Shown here piece by piece: positions 52,954 to 61,355 of a stretch of 64,000 nucleotides of DNA. Within the stretch, counting starts at the first letter, position 1. Each line of letters starts with the position of its first letter. The DNA comes from Conexibacter sp. CPCC 205762 (GTDB taxonomy: Bacteria > Actinomycetota > Thermoleophilia > Solirubrobacterales > Solirubrobacteraceae), in NCBI RefSeq assembly GCF_030646155.1, contig NZ_JAUTDN010000038.1:1-64000 (forward strand), given 5' to 3'. The notes below the pieces were generated by a model. The model saw only the letters and a program-made list of their open reading frames with translations, was not told the origin of the DNA and did no database searches. The position numbers were made by a program, and so were the translations under genes.

Positions 52954-54506
52954 CCTCCGCGCTCACGCTCGCGGCCGCCAGAGGGCCGCACATCGACTGG
53001 GCCGGCCTCTCGCCGTTCGTCTCGCTCGCCGCCGGCGGCGTGCTGGTGCTGCTGATCGGCATCTTCCTCGGCAAGTCCGCGCGCAACGGCACGGCAATCC
53101 TGTCGCTCGTCTCGCTCGCCGCCTTCATCGGCCTGTCGGTGTGGCAGTTCGGCGAGAACAAGTCGATCGTCAGCGACGCGCTCGCGATCGACGACCTGAC
53201 GCTGACGCTCGCGTTCGTGCTCGGCGCGACCGGCATCGCCGCGGTGCTGCTGTCGTGGCGCTCGAAGGCCGCCGAGGTCGCCGGCCACCCGGAGTACTAC
53301 GCGCTGCTGCTGCTGTCGATCCTCGGCATGCTCGTGCTGATCGCGACGCAGAACCTGGTGACGCTGTTCGTCGGCTTCGAGCTGCTGTCGATCCCGCTCT
53401 ACGTCCTCTGCGCCGCGGAGTTCCGCCGCGAGGGCTCGCTGGAGTCGGGCCTCAAGTACCTGATCGTCGGCTCGGTCGGCTCCGCGACGCTGCTGTACGG
53501 CCTCTCGCTGCTCTACGGCGCGACCGGCTCGACTGACTTCAGCGGGATCGCGAGAGCGATCGCCGACGACGGCATCCGCACCGACGTGCTGCTGCTGTCG
53601 GGCGTCGGCCTGACGCTCGTCGGCCTCGCCTTCAAGGCCTCGGTCGCGCCCTTCCACCAGTGGACGCCCGACGTCTACCAAGGCGCGCCGACGCCGATCA
53701 CGGCCTTCATGGCGGTCGCGACGAAGGTCGCCGCCTTCGGCGTGCTGCTGCGCCTGTTCGACGTCGCCCTGCCGGGGATCTCGAACGAGTGGGGCCCGGC
53801 GGTCGCCGCGCTGGCCGCGATCACGATCATCGTCGGCAACGTCGGCGCGCTGGCGCAGACGTCGCTGAAGCGGATCCTCGCCTACTCCGGCGTCGCCCAG
53901 GCCGGCTACCTGCTGGCCGGCGTCGTCGTCGGCACGCAGCTGGGCGCGAAGGCGACGGTCTTCTACCTCGTCATCTACGCCGCGATGAACATCGCCGCCT
54001 TCTCGGTCGTGATCGCGCGTGAGCGGGCCTCGGTCCACGGCGACGAGATCTCCTCGTTCGCCGGCCTCGGCAAGTCGCAGCCGCTGCTCGCCTGGCCGCT
54101 GACGGTCGCCTTCCTCGGCCTCGCCGGCATCCCCGCGACGGCCGGCTTCATCGGCAAGTTCTACTTGATCGACGCGCTCGTCTCGGGCGGCTACGCGTGG
54201 CTCGCGATCGTGCTCGTCGTCGGCTCGATGATCTCGCTCGGCTACTACCTGAAGGTGATCGCGGCGATGTGGATGGGCGATCCGGAGCCGGCCGCCGCGG
54301 CCGCCGCGCCGGTCGCCGCCCCGGGCGCGCCGCCGATCATGGCCGGCGGCTCGCAGGAGGCCGACGAGCTGGTCGAAGAGCCGCAGCTGGAGCTGTTCGC
54401 CGTCGCCTGGCTGGCGACCGCGGTGATCGTCGTCTTCGGCATCGTGCCGCAGCCGCTGTTCGAGCTGGCCGGCAAGGCCGGCGAGTCGCTCGTCGGGATC
54501 TTCTAG
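52950..54506 (+). CDS. nuoN: NADH-quinone oxidoreductase subunit N
   Basis: 518 residues, third antiporter-like subunit. Typical stretches: ELLSIPLYVLCA, FKASVAPFHQWTPDVYQGAPTPITAFMAVATKVAAF, ILAYSGVAQAGYLLAG. A cytoplasmic Ala/Pro-rich insertion (about 448-475) sits before the last helix. Last gene of the operon, followed by a strong hairpin. Confidence 0.95.
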   Translation: MTSALTLAAARGPHIDWAGLSPFVSLAAGGVLVLLIGIFLGKSARNGTAILSLVSLAAFIGLSVWQFGENKSIVSDALAIDDLTLTLAFVLGATGIAAVLLSWRSKAAEVAGHPEYYALLLLSILGMLVLIATQNLVTLFVGFELLSIPLYVLCAAEFRREGSLESGLKYLIVGSVGSATLLYGLSLLYGATGSTDFSGIARAIADDGIRTDVLLLSGVGLTLVGLAFKASVAPFHQWTPDVYQGAPTPITAFMAVATKVAAFGVLLRLFDVALPGISNEWGPAVAALAAITIIVGNVGALAQTSLKRILAYSGVAQAGYLLAGVVVGTQLGAKATVFYLVIYAAMNIAAFSVVIARERASVHGDEISSFAGLGKSQPLLAWPLTVAFLGLAGIPATAGFIGKFYLIDALVSGGYAWLAIVLVVGSMISLGYYLKVIAAMWMGDPEPAAAAAAPVAAPGAPPIMAGGSQEADELVEEPQLELFAVAWLATAVIVVFGIVPQPLFELAGKAGESLVGIF

Positions 54507-54515
54507 CGCGCCTCG

Positions 54516-54550
54516 CGCAATCTCTGGGTCCCTCAGACCCGGAGATTGCG
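54516..54550 (+). terminator. nuo operon terminator
   Basis: 15-bp stem, CGCAATCTCTGGGTC pairing with GACCCGGAGATTGCG (one T-G wobble), loop CCTCA, starting 10 bp after the nuoN stop. By far the clearest terminator of the operon; no comparable hairpin occurs inside it. Confidence 0.85.
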
Positions 54551-54616
54551 GGTCACCAAACAGGGATCTGGCAGGCGTCGCTGCGGCGGCGCCTTGTCTT
54601 TCGCTACATTCATCCC

Positions 54617-55294
54617 ATGAGCGGACGAATCGCACGCGGACCTTCTCTCGTCGACCAGGCGATCGAGTCGCTGCGCGGCGAGATCGAGCAGGGCGTCTGG
54701 CCGGTGGGGGAGAAGATCCCGACCGAGCCGGAGCTGGTCGAGGCGCTCGGCGTCGGGCGCAACAGCCTGCGCGAGGCGATCCGCGCGCTCGTCCACGCCG
54801 GCTTGCTGGAGACGCGGCAGGGCGACGGCACCTACGTCACCGCCACCAGCGACCTCGCCGGCGCCGTCCGCCGCCGCGTCGGCCGCGCGCAGCTGCTGGA
54901 GATCTTCGAGCTGCGGCGGGCGCTGGAGGTCGAGGCCGCGCGGCTGGCCGCGCTGCGCCGCACCGACGCCGACCTGGCCGCGCTGGAGCGGCTGCTGGCG
55001 GCGCGCGAGGCGGCCTCGCACCTGTCCGACCTGGGCGAGTTCATCGAGCTGGACGTCGCCTTGCACCGCGCGATCGTCGACGCCGCCCACAACGCGCTGC
55101 TGACCGAGCTGTACGACGACTTCGCCACCAGCCTGCGCGACGCCGTCGGCTCGACCGCCGGCGCCGGCACGACCGAGGACCAGGTCCACGCGCACGACGC
55201 GCTCGTCGCCGCGATCCGCGCTGGCGACGCGATCGCCGCCCAGGCCGAGACCGCCGTCTTCCTCGACCAGCTGATCGACGAGCTGAGCGCATGA
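54617..55294 (+). CDS. FadR-type GntR-family regulator
   Basis: 225 residues. N-terminal winged helix: GEKIPTEPELVEALGVGRNSLREAIRALVHAGLLETRQGDGTYV (broken across about residues 31-74). The C-terminal all-helical FCD domain includes the metal-ligand pattern (ELDVALHRAIVDAAHN, with His residues in QVHAHDALVAAI). Such regulators usually sense small carboxylates. Stop overlaps the start of an MFS gene (ATGA), so it probably controls that transporter. No AGA Arg codons, unlike nearby nuo genes. Confidence 0.9.
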   Translation: MSGRIARGPSLVDQAIESLRGEIEQGVWPVGEKIPTEPELVEALGVGRNSLREAIRALVHAGLLETRQGDGTYVTATSDLAGAVRRRVGRAQLLEIFELRRALEVEAARLAALRRTDADLAALERLLAAREAASHLSDLGEFIELDVALHRAIVDAAHNALLTELYDDFATSLRDAVGSTAGAGTTEDQVHAHDALVAAIRAGDAIAAQAETAVFLDQLIDELSA

Positions 55295-56535
55295 CCGCCG
55301 TCGCCGCCCCGCCGCTGCGCGACAGGGAGCGCCGCGGGCGCGAGCGGGCGCTGCTGATCGCCGGCCTCGTGCTGGTCGCCGTCAACCTCCGCTTCGCGCT
55401 CACCAGCGTCGGCCCGCTGATCGACGACCTGCGCGCCGACCTCGGCGTCAGCGGCACGACGATCGGGCTGCTCAACACCGCTCCGCTGCTGATGCTCGGG
55501 CTCGTCTCGCCGCTGGCGCCGCGGCTCGCCGCCCGTTTCGGCGCCGAGCGCGTCGTGCTCGCCTGCCTGCTGGCGATCTTCGCGGGCGTGACGCTGCGGC
55601 TGCTGCCGCCGATCGCGCTGCTGTTCGCCGGCACGCTCGTCGCCGGCTGCGCGATCGCGATCGGCAACGTGATCGTGCCCGCGATCGTCAAGCAGCGCTT
55701 CACCGACAGAGCGGCGCTGATGAGCGGCGTCCACTCGGTCGGCCTCTCCGGCGGTGCCGCGCTCGCCGCCGGCCTGACGGTGCCGATCGAGCACTGGGTC
55801 GGCGGCTCCTGGCGCGTCGCGCTGGCGCTGTGGGCGATCCCGGCGATCCTCGCGGCGATCGTCTGGCTGCCGCAATTGAAGCCGTCGCCGGCCGTCGCCG
55901 CGGCGGAGCGGGCGGAGGCCGAGAGCGAGGCCGCCGCCGCGCCGCCGCACGGTCGCCCCAACCTCTGGCGCGACCGCCGCGCCTGGTCGGTGACGCTGTT
56001 CATGGGCCTGCAGTCGCTGATCTTCTACACCAACGGCGCCTGGCTGCCGGACATCCTGCAGGCGCGCGCGGGCGCGACCGACAGCACCGCCGGCGCGCTG
56101 CTGGCGCTGACGATGGGGATGGGGATACCGGTCGGCTTCCTGACCGCCGCGCTCGCCTCCAAGCTCGACGACCAGCGGCCGCTCGCGTTCGTCGCCGCGC
56201 TCTTCCCCGCCGCCGGCTGGCTCGGGCTGCTGCTCGCGCCCGACACGCTGACCTTCCTGTGGGCGCTGCTGCTGGGGATCGGCGCCGGCGTCGGCTTCGC
56301 GCTCGTGATGGCGCTGTTCCTGCTGCGCGCGCGCGACGTCGCGCACACCTCGGCGCTGTCGGGGATGGCGCAGTCGGTCGGCTACACGCTCGCCGCGCTC
56401 GGCCCGCTGCTGATCGGCGCGCTGCACGACGTGACCGGCGGCTGGGCGCTGCCGCTGGCGCTGCTGAGCACGCTCGCGGTGCCGGAGCTGATCATGGCGC
56501 TGCGGGCCGCCGCGCCCGGCTACGTCGGCGAGTAG
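55291..56535 (+). CDS. MFS transporter (CynX/NimT-like)
   Basis: 414 residues, 12 hydrophobic helices. The first loop-helix reads VAVNLRFALTSVGPLIDDLRADLGVS, the hallmark of the cyanate-permease-like (CynX/NimT) branch. Members export or import small organic anions or drugs. Translationally coupled to the FadR-type regulator; substrate likely the regulator's ligand (inference). Confidence 0.85.
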   Translation: MTAVAAPPLRDRERRGRERALLIAGLVLVAVNLRFALTSVGPLIDDLRADLGVSGTTIGLLNTAPLLMLGLVSPLAPRLAARFGAERVVLACLLAIFAGVTLRLLPPIALLFAGTLVAGCAIAIGNVIVPAIVKQRFTDRAALMSGVHSVGLSGGAALAAGLTVPIEHWVGGSWRVALALWAIPAILAAIVWLPQLKPSPAVAAAERAEAESEAAAAPPHGRPNLWRDRRAWSVTLFMGLQSLIFYTNGAWLPDILQARAGATDSTAGALLALTMGMGIPVGFLTAALASKLDDQRPLAFVAALFPAAGWLGLLLAPDTLTFLWALLLGIGAGVGFALVMALFLLRARDVAHTSALSGMAQSVGYTLAALGPLLIGALHDVTGGWALPLALLSTLAVPELIMALRAAAPGYVGE

Positions 56536-56558
56536 GCGGCCTGCCATCCTGAGAGGCG

Positions 56559-57797
56559 ATGGCCGCCTCGCTCCCCGCCGCTCCCGACGCCGCCGCGCCG
56601 CCCGCCGACGGCGCGCTCCCCGCCGCCGCGCTCGCCGAGCTGGGCCGGCGGCCGCTGGCGATCTACGTGCACGTGCCGTTCTGCGCGACCCGCTGCGGCT
56701 ATTGCGACTTCAACACGTACACGGCCGAGGAGCTGCCGGGCGGCGTCGGGCGCGGCTCCTACGCCGCCACCGCGATCTCCGAGCTGCGGCTCGCGCGTGC
56801 GGTCCTCGGCGCGGGCGAGGCGCCCGTGCCGCAGGTCGAGACCGTCTTCGTCGGCGGCGGCACGCCGACGCTGCTTGCGGCCGGCGACCTGGCCGCGATC
56901 CTCGCCGCGATCGACGAGCAGTTCGGGCTCGCGCCCGGCGCCGAGGTGACGACCGAGGCCAACCCCGAGTCGGTCTCGCCGGAGAGCTTCTCGACCCTGC
57001 GCGCGGCCGGCTTCACGCGCGTCTCGCTGGGGATGCAGAGCGCCGTCCCGCACGTGCTCGCGACGCTCGACCGCACGCACACGCCCGGCCGCCCCGCGGC
57101 GGCCGCCGCGGAGGCGCGCGCGGCCGGCTTCGAGCACGTCAGCCTCGACCTGATCTACGGCACCCCGGGCGAGTCCGACGACGACTGGCGCGCGTCGGTC
57201 GAGGCGGCGCTGGCGGCCGGCCCCGACCACGTCTCCGCCTACGCGCTCGGCGTCGAGCCGGGCACGCGCCTGCACGCGCGCGTCCGCCGCGGCGAGCTGC
57301 CGCTGCCCGACGAAGACCAGCTCGCCGACCGCTACGCGATCGCCGACGAGCTGCTCGCCGCCGCCGGCCTGCGCTGGTACGAGATCTCCAACTGGGCCAG
57401 ATCCGACGGGGACCGCTGCGCCCACAACCTCAACTACTGGCGCGGGGCCGACTGGTGGGGCGTCGGGCCGGGCGCGCACAGCCACGTCGGCGGCGTGCGC
57501 TGGTGGAACGTGCTGCACCCGAGCGCCTACGCGAGAGCGCTCTCGGCCGGCCGCTCGCCCGCCGCCGGCCGCGAGCTGCTCGACGCCGAGACACGCCGCT
57601 TCGAGCGGATCATGCTGGAGACGCGCCTGCGCGAAGGGCTCGACACCGCGCTGCTGCGCCCCGACGGCCTCGCCGCCGCCCGCCGCGCCGCCGCCGACGG
57701 GCTCGCCTCGCCCGAGGCGCTCGCCGCCGGCCGCGTGCTGCTGACCCGCGCAGGCCGGCTGCTCGCGGACGCGCTCGTGCGGGACCTGGTCGACTAG
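56559..57797 (+). CDS. hemW: radical SAM protein HemW (coproporphyrinogen III oxidase-like)
   Basis: 412 residues. Radical-SAM cluster motif CATRCGYC (C-x3-C-x2-C) in YVHVPFCATRCGYCDF; SAM contacts FVGGGTPT and TTEANPES; HemW C-terminal segments NLNYWRGADWWGVGPGAHSH. HemW is a haem chaperone that uses the same fold as HemN; lack of the extra HemN Cys context favours HemW. A Pro/Ala-rich N-terminal extension of ~30 residues is unusual. Ends near an inverted repeat. Confidence 0.9.
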   Translation: MAASLPAAPDAAAPPADGALPAAALAELGRRPLAIYVHVPFCATRCGYCDFNTYTAEELPGGVGRGSYAATAISELRLARAVLGAGEAPVPQVETVFVGGGTPTLLAAGDLAAILAAIDEQFGLAPGAEVTTEANPESVSPESFSTLRAAGFTRVSLGMQSAVPHVLATLDRTHTPGRPAAAAAEARAAGFEHVSLDLIYGTPGESDDDWRASVEAALAAGPDHVSAYALGVEPGTRLHARVRRGELPLPDEDQLADRYAIADELLAAAGLRWYEISNWARSDGDRCAHNLNYWRGADWWGVGPGAHSHVGGVRWWNVLHPSAYARALSAGRSPAAGRELLDAETRRFERIMLETRLREGLDTALLRPDGLAAARRAAADGLASPEALAAGRVLLTRAGRLLADALVRDLVD

Positions 57798-57833
57798 CGA
57801 TCGCGTGAGCGAACCGTCTCGCGGCGCTGGACC

Positions 57834-57883
57834 CGATCCGATCCCGTTCGAAGACGACCCGGTCTGGTCACGGGATCGGATCG
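57834..57883. terminator. bidirectional terminator hairpin overlapping regulator 3' end
   Basis: Perfect 13-bp inverted repeat CGATCCGATCCCG (57834-57846) / CGGGATCGGATCG (57871-57883) around a 24-nt loop that itself folds (GACC...GGTC). The right arm encodes the last residues of the leftward regulator, so the hairpin begins inside its coding end. Confidence 0.7.
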
Positions 57884-58566
57884 TGCCCAGCATCCACGAT
57901 CCGGCCACGCTCACGCGACCGCTCGCGCACCTCGTACACGCAGGCGAAGTTGCCGCTCAAGATGTGCGCGACGCGTCTGACGTCGGCGTCCGGCAGCACC
58001 TCGCGCAGGAACGACAGCTCGGTCGAGCAGGCGTGGCCGTAGCGTCTGGCGACCGCGAGGATCGCGCAGTTGTGCTCGCGCAGCAGGAAGCCGGCGCCGT
58101 CCTCGGTCGGCTCGATGTCGGCGAGGTAGCCGTCCTCGTCGAGCACGCGCGCGACCTCGGCGACCGCGGCCGCGAAGCCGAGGTCGGCGACGCGCTCCCT
58201 CACACGCGCGACGCGTGCGTCGCGGCGGCGTTCGAAGGCGCGTCTGACGACGCCCGGGTCCTCCTCGGCGAGGTGGTCGAGCAGCTCCAGCGTCAGCTCG
58301 CCGTAGGCTTTCGGGAAGAGCGCCTCGGCGGCCGGCCCGAGCGCGTAGCTGCGACGGGGCCGTCCGGGGCCGGCGCGCTCGTCTCTGTGGACGACGAGAT
58401 CGGCCGCCGCGAGGCCGCTCAGATGCTGGCGAACGGCGCTGACGGTGATCCCCAGCTCCTGCGCCAGCTCCTCCGCGCGCGCCTCTCCGCGCTTGCGCAG
58501 GGTGACGAGCAGCGCCCTGCGGGTAGGTGCAAGCTCTGCGAGGACTGGACCGAGCGCCGGTTGCAT
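57868..58566 (-). CDS. SufR-like Fe-S cluster transcriptional regulator
   Basis: 232 residues. N-terminal winged helix (RAEELAQELGITVSAVRQHLSGLAAADLV). The C-terminal ~60 residues carry three spaced Cys in the SufR pattern: EHNCAILAVA, HACSTELSFL and NFACVYEV, which in SufR hold an Fe-S cluster. Divergent from superoxide dismutase with a dyad between them, so it likely couples sodA expression to Fe-S or superoxide status. No suf genes are in the window. ATG 58566 lacks a Shine-Dalgarno, consistent with a near-leaderless mRNA. Confidence 0.75.
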   Translation of the reverse strand: MQPALGPVLAELAPTRRALLVTLRKRGEARAEELAQELGITVSAVRQHLSGLAAADLVVHRDERAGPGRPRRSYALGPAAEALFPKAYGELTLELLDHLAEEDPGVVRRAFERRRDARVARVRERVADLGFAAAVAEVARVLDEDGYLADIEPTEDGAGFLLREHNCAILAVARRYGHACSTELSFLREVLPDADVRRVAHILSGNFACVYEVRERSRERGRIVDAGHDPIP

Positions 58567-58623
58567 GTATGTTTGAACAGTAGCGACTGTCTATATCCGC
58601 CGAGGACCACGAAGGAGCCCTAG
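58567..58623. promoter_or_regulatory. divergent sufR-like/sodA promoter with dyad
   Basis: 57 bp. The dyad ACAGT-agcg-ACTGT is at 58577-58590, flanked by TTGAAC (58573-58578) and TCTATAT (58590-58596). It does not match the CAAC-N6-GTTG SufR box known from cyanobacteria, so it would be a different operator. GAAGGAG at 58611-58617 is the sodA ribosome site. Confidence 0.55.
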
Positions 58624-59229
58624 ATGGCCTACGAGCTTCCCCCGCTTCCCTACGCCTATGACGCGCTGGAGCCCCACATCGACGAGGCGACCCAGCAGTT
58701 TCATCACGACAAGCATCACGCCACGTACGTCAACAGAGCCAACGAGGCGCTCGAGGGGACGGAGTGGGCTGACAAGCCGGTCGAGGAGCTGCTGAAGAAC
58801 CTCGACAAGCTGCCGGCCGACAAGCTCAACGTCCTCAGAAACAACGCGGGCGGCCACTACAACCACACGCTCTGGTGGGAGTCGCTCTCGCCCGACGGCG
58901 GCGGCGCCCCGACGGGCGACCTCGCGGCCGCGATCGACAGCGCGTTCGGCTCGTTCGACGAGTTCAAGGCCAAGGTCGAGGCCGCCGGCGCCGGCCGCTT
59001 CGGCTCCGGCTGGGCGTGGCTCGTCAAGGGCGACAGCGGCCTCGAGGTCACCTCGACGCCGAACCAGGACACGCCGCTGGCCGACGGCAAGACGCCGCTG
59101 TTCGGCATCGACGTGTGGGAGCACGCGTACTACCTGAAGTACCAGAACCTGCGTCCGGCCTACCTCAAGGCCGTCTGGAACGTGGTGAACTGGGACAAGG
59201 TCGCCGAGCGCTTCGCGGCCGCCTCATGA
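58624..59229 (+). CDS. sodA: superoxide dismutase, Mn-type by signature
   Basis: 201 residues. Converts superoxide to peroxide and oxygen. Metal ligands His27, His81, Asp163 and His167 (DVWEHAYY). Gly77 in GGHYNH and Gln148 in NQDTPL are the residues that mark the manganese rather than the iron form. Cytoplasmic, no signal peptide. Two of its five Arg codons are AGA. ATGA overlap with a ferredoxin gene. Confidence 0.92.
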   Translation: MAYELPPLPYAYDALEPHIDEATQQFHHDKHHATYVNRANEALEGTEWADKPVEELLKNLDKLPADKLNVLRNNAGGHYNHTLWWESLSPDGGGAPTGDLAAAIDSAFGSFDEFKAKVEAAGAGRFGSGWAWLVKGDSGLEVTSTPNQDTPLADGKTPLFGIDVWEHAYYLKYQNLRPAYLKAVWNVVNWDKVAERFAAAS

Positions 59230-59486
59230 CCTACGTCATCGCGGAGCCCTGCATCGGGACGAAGGACGTCTCGTGCACCGAGGTCTGCCCGGTCGACTGC
59301 ATCCACCCGACCCAGGACGAGCCCGGGTTCGCCGAGGCCGAGATGCTCTACATCGACCCCGAGGAGTGCATCGACTGCGACGCCTGCGTCGAGGCCTGCC
59401 CGGTCGACGCGATCTTCCCGGAGGACCTGCTGCCTGAGCAGTGGGTCGACTACGGGCAGAGAAACGCCGCGTTCTTCCAGAACTAG
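59226..59486 (+). CDS. fdxA: 7Fe ferredoxin (3Fe-4S/4Fe-4S)
   Basis: 86 residues. N-terminal Cys9, Cys17, Cys21 and Cys25 and C-terminal Cys48, Cys51, Cys54 and Cys58 give the C-x7-C-x3-CP plus C-x2-C-x2-C-x3-CP pattern of FdxA-type seven-iron ferredoxins. Electron carrier for oxidoreductases. Translationally coupled to sodA and under the same SufR-like promoter. Confidence 0.92.
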   Translation: MTYVIAEPCIGTKDVSCTEVCPVDCIHPTQDEPGFAEAEMLYIDPEECIDCDACVEACPVDAIFPEDLLPEQWVDYGQRNAAFFQN

Positions 59487-59536
59487 AGGAGCTGTCCGCA
59501 CGTCGCTCTGGCAGTCAGAGCGGCGTGCGCTCCTCT
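59485..59536. terminator. compound bidirectional terminator between fdxA and ECF sigma gene
   Basis: Outer 8-bp stem AGAGGAGC (59485-59492) / GCTCCTCT (59529-59536), a TGTCC bulge, and an inner 13-bp stem (GCACGTCGCTCTG / CAGAGCGGCGTGC, one wobble) with loop GCAGT. It contains the stop codon and last codons of the leftward sigma factor and the stop of fdxA in its base. Confidence 0.85.
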
Positions 59537-60093
59537 TCCTCCAGCATCGCCCGCAGGCGCCTCAGCGCGCTCGCGATGCGGGACTTCACGGTGCCCAGCG
59601 GTATCCCCGTGTGGGCGACGATCTGACTCTGGCTGAAGCCCATGTGGAAGTGCAGCCGCACGACCTCGGCCTCGACCGGCGACAGCCGCGCCAGCATCCC
59701 GTCGACCAGCATCCGGTCGACGACGTCGGTCGACGGCTCGCGCTCCCAGCAGGTGACGCCGCGGTCCTCGGTCGCGTCGGCGGGGTCGAACGGCTCCGGC
59801 ACGCGCCTGCGCAGATGGTCGATCGCGCGCGAGCGGGCGATCGTCGCCAGCCAGGTGCGCAGCGACGCCCGCTGCGGGTCGTAGGAGTCGCAGCGCAGCC
59901 ATGCCTCCAGCAGCACCTGCTGGAAGACGTCCTCGGCCGCGTTGCGATCCCCGAGCGTGTCGGAGATCTCGGCGAGCGTGCGCGGGCCGTACTCGGCGTA
60001 GAGCGCGCGGACCGCGTCGGGGTCTCCGCGACGGAGGCCGTCGGCGATGCGAAGCTCGGTGGTTGACGGGCTGCTTCGGCGCATCGGGGGCAT
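59515..60093 (-). CDS. ECF-type RNA polymerase sigma factor
   Basis: 192 residues. Region 2: AAEDVFQQVLLEAWLRCDSYDP then RTWLATIARSRAIDHLRRR (-10 recognition); region 4: LSPVEAEVVRLHFHMGFSQSQIVAHTGIPLGTVKSRIASALRRLR (-35 recognition). No zinc-binding anti-sigma gene follows; the gene ends in a terminator. ATG 60093 chosen among 60084, 60093 and GTG 60099. Divergent from a secreted repeat protein that could be a target. Confidence 0.9.
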   Translation of the reverse strand: MPPMRRSSPSTTELRIADGLRRGDPDAVRALYAEYGPRTLAEISDTLGDRNAAEDVFQQVLLEAWLRCDSYDPQRASLRTWLATIARSRAIDHLRRRVPEPFDPADATEDRGVTCWEREPSTDVVDRMLVDGMLARLSPVEAEVVRLHFHMGFSQSQIVAHTGIPLGTVKSRIASALRRLRAMLEEEERTPL

Positions 60094-60194
60094 GTCCACT
60101 GTCGCAGCTCACGCGGCGGGCAACGGTATGGCGTCGGTAGGAGTTGGCGCGTCGACCGGGCTTAACCACAGAAACTTGGACAGACGTATCGGGT

Positions 60195-60224
60195 TTGACA
60201 TGCATTCGGTGGGACGCTTAGGTT
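60195..60224 (+). promoter_or_regulatory. probable sigma-70 promoter of secreted repeat protein
   Basis: TTGACA (60195-60200) and TAGGTT (60219-60224) with an 18-bp spacer. AAAGGA at 60249-60254 follows as ribosome site. A perfect -35 makes this one of the clearest promoters in the window; it does not look like an ECF promoter. Confidence 0.6.
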
Positions 60225-60261
60225 CCACTGGAGGAGATCCCCCCAATTGAAAGGACTCGTC

Positions 60262-61275
60262 ATGAGATCGAGGTACGGTTGGCACGGCCGCCTCGCAGTG
60301 GCGATCGGCGTTGCCGCGACGGTCGGCGTCGTTGCAGCTCCCGCCAACGCGGCGACGACGGTCAGACTCAGCGGTGGCACGACCACGCTGAAGCTCGACA
60401 AGAAGACGGCGAGAGCGCTCAAGGGCGCTGGCATCACCGTCTCGGGTTCGACGAAGTTCAAGATCAGCGGTGGTTCGATCGACCCGGCGAACGCCAAGGG
60501 CACGATCGACCACAAGAGCGCGAAGCTGACGCTCAAGGCCGGCAAGACGAAGGTCACGCTCAGCGCGATCGTGCTTGACACGGCCAAGGGCACGGCGTCG
60601 GCGAAGGTCGGCAAGGCCAACCTCGCCTTCGGCACCGTCAAGGGCGGCAAGGTCACCCGCAGAGGCTTCGCGACGGACGTCTCCGGCGCCAAGCTCGGCC
60701 TCAGCAAGAAGGGTGCCGCGGCGCTCAACAGAGCGTTCAAGGTCAGAAGCTTCAAGGCCGGCACGGCGCTCGGCGTCGCGGCGATCGCGCCGACGTCGAA
60801 CGAGATCGCGCTGGAGAGAGGCACGACCACGCTCACGTTCATCCCGCAGATCGTCCAGGCGCTCGGCGGCGCCGGCGTCGCGGTCGCGCCGATCGCTCCG
60901 GCGACGGCCGACCCCGCGACCGGCTCGTTCGCGTTCCCGATCAACGGCGGCGCGCTCGACACGAGAACGCTGTTCGGCTCGATCACGCACGACGGCGGCC
61001 TGAGCCTCGGCCCGGTCCCGCTGTCGAACCTGACGGTCAAGATCGGCAACCCGTCGGTGCTCGACACGAGCGTCGGCGCGATCGCCGACCTCGATCTGGC
61101 CGGCGTCCAGACGACGGTCGACCCCGCCACGCGCGCGGTCGGCGCCACGGGCGTCATCGTCAGACTGAGCCAGTTCGGCGCCACGGCGATCGGCGCCGTC
61201 TCGCCGTCGCTGGCCGGCAGACTCGCGGCCGGCACGCCGATCGCGAGCGGCTCGTTCAGCGCGACCGCGCGCTGA
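60262..61275 (+). CDS. secreted two-domain repeat protein
   Basis: 337 residues with a signal peptide (cleavage near APANA, about residue 31). Two similar ~140-residue beta-rich halves: first TTTLKLDKKTARALKGAGITV then GSIDPANAKGTIDH and FATDVSG; second TTTLTFIPQIVQALGGAGVAV then GALDTRTLFGSITHDGG. The pattern recalls HtaA-type haem-binding domains but I cannot confirm it. Of 15 Arg codons I count 10 AGA, 4 CGC and 1 AGG. The strong promoter and codon bias suggest an abundant exported protein. ATG 60262 has AAAGGA upstream. Confidence 0.75.
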   Translation: MRSRYGWHGRLAVAIGVAATVGVVAAPANAATTVRLSGGTTTLKLDKKTARALKGAGITVSGSTKFKISGGSIDPANAKGTIDHKSAKLTLKAGKTKVTLSAIVLDTAKGTASAKVGKANLAFGTVKGGKVTRRGFATDVSGAKLGLSKKGAAALNRAFKVRSFKAGTALGVAAIAPTSNEIALERGTTTLTFIPQIVQALGGAGVAVAPIAPATADPATGSFAFPINGGALDTRTLFGSITHDGGLSLGPVPLSNLTVKIGNPSVLDTSVGAIADLDLAGVQTTVDPATRAVGATGVIVRLSQFGATAIGAVSPSLAGRLAAGTPIASGSFSATAR

Positions 61276-61308
61276 TCGACAGCTGACACGCAGTCGTCGC
61301 AGCGCTGC

Positions 61309-61336
61309 GGCCCGTCCCTCGTTCGAGGGGCGGGCC
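61309..61336. terminator. rho-independent terminator
   Basis: 12-bp stem GGCCCGTCCCTC / GAGGGGCGGGCC (one T-G wobble), loop GTTC, followed by GTTTCCGTTT. It ends the secreted-protein gene and lies 20 bp from the stop of the convergent pabBC gene. Confidence 0.88.
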
Positions 61337-61355
61337 GTTTCCGTTTCCGGGCTGC

